Source of the DNA: Bacillota bacterium
GTDB lineage: Bacteria; Bacillota; Limnochordia; Darwinibacteriales; Darwinibacteriaceae
Assembly (NCBI GenBank): GCA_012518325.1
Contig: JAAYSR010000281.1
Location: 1-8,414, forward strand
Reading direction: 5' to 3'
DNA: 8,414 nt
The notes under the pieces were generated by a model. That model worked only from the letters and a program-made list of their open reading frames with translations. It was not told the DNA's origin and searched no databases. Made by a program: the position numbers and the translations under genes. Below are positions 6,344 to 8,414 of the stretch, one piece after another. Numbering within the stretch: the first letter of the stretch is position 1; each line of letters begins with the position of its first letter.

Positions 6344-6985
6344 TCACAGGTCAACGATGTCAAAGCGCTTGGTGGAAACCCTGTAGGCAATTGCAGTGCC
6401 AAGGATGTAGACCAGAATGCCTGCCAGCAAAATGGGCAGCTGCCTGAAGAGCATGGCTCCTTCTACGCTGTCCAGCCAGGCAAACTGGGGAAAATGCACG
6501 ACGATTTCCATCAACAGAACCCCAAGGGTGGCGGGAATGATTGCCCAGAGAAAGGACCAGCCCACTCTGTAGCCGGTTTTAAAAAAATGGGTTAGAAAGA
6601 TAACGTTGAAGATTGTATAGACCATGAGCCCGAAACCATAGTAAGCGACATTGGCTTCAATGCCCGCCGGATTCCCCTCCGGCAGCAGCCGCAGGCGCAG
6701 CAGTGCAAAGGGCAGGGAAATCACGAGCTGTGCCATTTGGCTTAAGACCACCAGGGCAACCTTGGATTTCACGACGTCACGCTTTTTCACCGGAAGCAGT
6801 GAGGTGTAGTAGATATCATTGATCTCCCGCCCATAGGTAAAAGTGATGTATGGCCCAAGACAGCCGAACAGGAAAACCATACCGTAGGGGTAGGCGGGGA
6901 CAATGACCAGCGCCCCCAGCAGCGTAAAGACAAATAGATTGGGATGGGCAGCCAGCCTCAGCTCTTTGTAAAGCAGGTTATACAT
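6344..6985 (-). CDS. ABC-2-type transporter permease (PF13346-like)
   Basis: This 213-residue integral membrane protein has about six hydrophobic segments (roughly 17-31, 33-50, 75-93, 113-135, 142-162, 182-201). After the second segment comes EINDIYYTSLLPVKKRDVVKSK, the typical cytoplasmic coupling-type motif of small ABC-2 permeases in the ABC2_membrane_5 group. It would form the membrane channel of an exporter powered by the ATPase encoded just before it. The substrate is not evident. Only one permease gene is present, so it probably works as a homodimer. The ATG at 6985 overlaps the ATPase gene by 8 nt and has AGGAGGGG, lying in the last ATPase codons, 5 nt upstream, so the two are translationally coupled. 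A terminator follows. Confidence 0.88.
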   Translation of the reverse strand: MYNLLYKELRLAAHPNLFVFTLLGALVIVPAYPYGMVFLFGCLGPYITFTYGREINDIYYTSLLPVKKRDVVKSKVALVVLSQMAQLVISLPFALLRLRLLPEGNPAGIEANVAYYGFGLMVYTIFNVIFLTHFFKTGYRVGWSFLWAIIPATLGVLLMEIVVHFPQFAWLDSVEGAMLFRQLPILLAGILVYILGTAIAYRVSTKRFDIVDL

Positions 6986-7724
6986 CGTAGCCCCTCCTTT
7001 CTGTCCTAATCATGATTTCCTCCAACGAAAGCGGCCGATCCTCTCCGCTCTCCCGCAAGTACTGGAAGGATTCAATGAAAGTCCCTTTGTCAGCGCTCTT
7101 CACTAACTTGCCGTCTTTGATATAGGTAATGTCGTCAGCGCATTTTTCCAGATCCGAGGTTATATGTGTGGAATATAAAATGCTTCGTTCGCCGTCTCTA
7201 ACCAACTCCCTAAACAGGACAAGCAAGTCGTCCCGGGAAACAGGGTCAAGCCCGCTGGTGGGTTCATCCAGGATAAAGAGCTTGGCGTTGTGGGATAAGG
7301 CCAAGGCGAGCATATACTTTACCTTCATGCCCGAAGACAGCTCCTTCACCTTCTTGCTGGGCACCAGTTCAAACATGTCCAGATATTTCTGGTACGCCTG
7401 TTCATCCCAGTTAGTGTAAAAGCGCCTCGTAACTTCGGTAATGCTGGACAAGCGCTTGTGGCTGTAGAAATCTATTCCTCCCAGGACAACCCCAAGCTCC
7501 TGTTTGCACTGCTGCTCGTTCTGGAGGAAATCACGGCCGAACATCTCCACTGTTCCTCCGTCAGCACGGACCAAATTTAAAATAGACTTCAAAGTGGTGG
7601 TTTTCCCCGCACCATTTTTGCCAATCAGCCCCATGATTCTGCCTGGCTGCAGAGTAAAACTGACACCATCAAGAGTGAAATTGTCATATCTTTTCGTAAG
7701 TCCCTTGACAGACAAAACAGCCAT
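6978..7724 (-). CDS. ABC transporter ATP-binding protein, YtrB-like
   Basis: This 248-residue nucleotide-binding subunit hydrolyses ATP to drive the adjacent permease. Visible motifs are Walker A GKNGAGKT (35-42), signature LSSGM (129-133), Walker B LFILDEP (149-155), D-loop SGLDP (157-161) and switch His187 in YSTHI. The segment FYTNWDEQ (102-109) resembles YtrB-type ATPases of Gram-positive bacteria. No glutamine is present where the Q-loop is expected (about 78-87, GVVLGGIDFY), a departure from the canonical motif. The start is set at the ATG at 7724, one base after the regulator stop (TGA-T-ATG), with GGGGGAG 7 nt upstream. A longer frame from 7748 would only re-read the end of the regulator gene. 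The C-terminal part after about 210 is a short family-specific extension. Confidence 0.92.
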   Translation of the reverse strand: MAVLSVKGLTKRYDNFTLDGVSFTLQPGRIMGLIGKNGAGKTTTLKSILNLVRADGGTVEMFGRDFLQNEQQCKQELGVVLGGIDFYSHKRLSSITEVTRRFYTNWDEQAYQKYLDMFELVPSKKVKELSSGMKVKYMLALALSHNAKLFILDEPTSGLDPVSRDDLLVLFRELVRDGERSILYSTHITSDLEKCADDITYIKDGKLVKSADKGTFIESFQYLRESGEDRPLSLEEIMIRTERRGYDV

Positions 7725-7725
7725 A

Positions 7726-8190
7726 TCACTTCTCCCCCTTATCTCCAAAAATGCTCTCCATCGCCTGGCCAGTCATGCGCAGGAATGACTTGCTGTCCAC
7801 CAGGGCCATCCCCGGTGCCGCCGGGCTGGTATCCCCCAGCACCACAAGGCTGTCTCCCGGCTGAAGCCCGAACATATCCCGGGCTTTTTTCGGCAATACA
7901 ATTTGCCCCCGCTCCCCCAGCGTGACTACACCGAACAGATGCTTGTGTCTTGGCGGGATAGGCATCCCCTCAGTTTCGGGATCATGGCGCACCAAGTCAT
8001 TGAGGGAAACGTCATACAGCTCAGCCAGTGCCTCGCAGTTCAATATGTCAGGAAGTGTATCTCCGCTTTCCCACTTAGCCACTGCCTGGCGGGTGACCCC
8101 TATTCTTTCCGCCACTTCCTCCTGGGTCAAGCGGTGCTTATTGCGTAAAAAACGAAGGTTCGCAGCAATATTACTTCTTGGATTACTCAT
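7726..8190 (-). CDS. Transcriptional regulator: XRE helix-turn-helix fused to AbrB/SpoVT-like domain
   Basis: This 154-residue protein has two recognisable domains. Residues 7-67 form an XRE/Cro-CI-type helix-turn-helix (LTQEEVAERIGVTRQAVAKW at 21-40). Residues 86-133 form a swapped-hairpin AbrB/SpoVT-type domain (LGERGQIVLPKKARDMFG, then LQPGDSLVVLGD). A dimer could thus present two kinds of DNA-binding or dimerisation surface. It is the first gene of the operon with the ABC transporter and most likely controls that operon, including itself. The ATG at 8190 is chosen because AGGAGG lies 10 nt upstream. The ATG at 8199 is only 1 nt from that site, and the ATG at 8214 lies upstream of it. The signal it senses is unknown. 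Confidence 0.9.
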   Translation of the reverse strand: MSNPRSNIAANLRFLRNKHRLTQEEVAERIGVTRQAVAKWESGDTLPDILNCEALAELYDVSLNDLVRHDPETEGMPIPPRHKHLFGVVTLGERGQIVLPKKARDMFGLQPGDSLVVLGDTSPAAPGMALVDSKSFLRMTGQAMESIFGDKGEK

Positions 8191-8230
8191 ACTTTTCATA
8201 CCTCCTGACTTCATAATACCTAAAAGTATG
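8188..8230. promoter_or_regulatory. 9-bp inverted repeat around the regulator's ribosome binding site (candidate operator or mRNA hairpin)
   Basis: CATACTTTT (8188-8196) and AAAAGTATG (8222-8230) are perfect reverse complements with 25 bases between them. The proximal arm contains the ATG start codon and the Shine-Dalgarno lies in the loop. Close direct copies of AGGTAT(TAT)GAA also occur inside. The arrangement would suit an autoregulatory operator of the XRE protein, or an RNA stem that limits initiation. Confidence 0.5.
8201..8206 (-). promoter_or_regulatory. Ribosome binding site deciding the regulator start
   Basis: AGGAGG on the minus strand is 10 nt before the ATG at 8190. It is too close to the ATG at 8199 and downstream of the ATG at 8214, so it fixes the start at 8190. 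Confidence 0.8.
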
Positions 8231-8240
8231 GGGAAGTAAA
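8213..8240 (-). promoter_or_regulatory. Candidate promoter of the regulator-ABC operon
   Basis: TTTACT (8240-8235) and TATTAT (8218-8213) are 16 bases apart. The -10 has one mismatch to consensus and the -35 two. One arm of the inverted repeat lies in the spacer. Predicted initiation near 8206 would leave a very short leader starting about at the Shine-Dalgarno. A weaker alternative is TTGTTC (8254-8249) with CATACT (8230-8225). Confidence 0.4.
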
Positions 8241-8286
8241 ACCAACTGGAACAAACACATGATGTTAGTCTTAGTTGCCCGGCAGC

Positions 8287-8320
8287 AAAAAAGAAAACCC
8301 CGTACAGTGTACGAGGTTTT
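8287..8320 (-). terminator. Intrinsic terminator after the 5S rRNA gene
   Basis: On the minus strand a 12-bp stem, AAAACCTCGTAC (8320-8309) with GTACGGGGTTTT (8305-8294), has one G-T wobble and a 3-nt loop. It is followed by a T-rich run (TTTTCTTTTTT, 8297-8287). It starts about 10 bases after the 5S rRNA 3' end and closes the rRNA operon. Confidence 0.9.
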
Positions 8321-8329
8321 GAAAATTAA

Positions 8330-8414
8330 TCTTGGCAGCGAGTTACTCTCCCACCACGAGATGTGGCAGTACCATCACCGCTGAAGGGCTTAACTTCTGT
8401 GTTCGGGATGGGAA
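8330..8414 (-). rRNA. rrf: 5S ribosomal RNA, 3' portion (5' end outside window)
   Basis: The minus strand contains the conserved 5S core CCCATCCCGAACACAGAAG followed by TTAAGCCC. Then come GGTGATGGTACTG and GGGAGAGTAACTCGCTGCCAAG in the usual order and spacing. About 84 of roughly 117 nt are visible. The 3' end is set near 8330 by analogy with the GCTGCCAAG end of other 5S genes and may be off by a few bases. The rest of the rRNA operon should lie beyond the right edge. Confidence 0.95.

Noticed and set aside
6272..6595. 107-codon open frame on the plus strand over the terminator and permease 3' end
   Set aside because: It crosses the terminator hairpin and is antisense to a recognisable permease. 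The composition is not protein-like.
7725..7748. N-terminal extension of the ABC ATPase to 7748
   Set aside because: It overlaps the regulator's coding end and is not like ABC N-termini. The ATG at 7724 follows the regulator stop by one base.
8191..8286. tRNA or small RNA gene after the 5S rRNA
   Set aside because: No cloverleaf or T-loop GTTCGA-type sequence is seen. The short region holds only the candidate promoter and operator.
1..8414. CRISPR array, insertion sequence or prophage remnant
   Set aside because: No regularly spaced repeats, transposase or integrase-like frame, or terminal inverted repeats with target duplications were seen.

Overview
The window looks like a chromosomal segment of a Firmicutes bacterium, probably a Clostridia-type anaerobe. 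The evidence is strong AGGAGG-type ribosome binding sites, near-consensus sigma-A promoter elements, an XRE-AbrB regulator beside a YtrB-like ABC transporter, and an Mrp operon of the split (Mbh/Mbx-like) kind. The species cannot be named from the sequence alone. All supported genes lie on the minus strand, so the window is described here in the direction of transcription, from high to low coordinates.

Region 1 (8414-8287): the 3' two thirds of a 5S rRNA gene, cut by the window edge, followed by a strong intrinsic terminator. This is the end of an rRNA operon.

Region 2 (about 8240-6291): a three-gene operon. It encodes an XRE helix-turn-helix/AbrB fusion regulator, an ABC ATPase and a small ABC-2-type permease. 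The genes are tightly packed (1-nt gap, then 8-nt overlap). A perfect 9-bp inverted repeat flanks the regulator's ribosome binding site and may be an autoregulatory operator. The operon ends in a GC-rich intrinsic terminator. The substrate is unknown.

Region 3 (6242-7): a near-consensus promoter (TTTACA-17-TATAGT) drives a nine-gene cation/proton antiporter operon in the order mrpE, mrpF, mrpG, MbhD-like, MbhE-like, mrpB, mrpC, mrpD and a second large antiporter-like subunit. The usual large MrpA is absent as one protein. Its C-terminal part is supplied by the two small MbhD- and MbhE-like genes, and its N-terminal antiporter part is most likely supplied by the last gene. Most junctions overlap or have very short gaps, suggesting translational coupling and fixed stoichiometry. 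Together the products would form one membrane complex exchanging Na+ (or another monovalent cation) for H+, for pH and sodium homeostasis. The gene order also matches the membrane arm of archaeal Mbh/Mbx complexes, but no hydrogenase or other redox subunit is visible, and the window stops 6 bases after the last gene.

The most unusual item is the last antiporter subunit. After its transporter core it carries about 150 extra residues: a tandem 17-residue WRPPKV-type repeat, a highly charged probably helical segment, and a final membrane helix.
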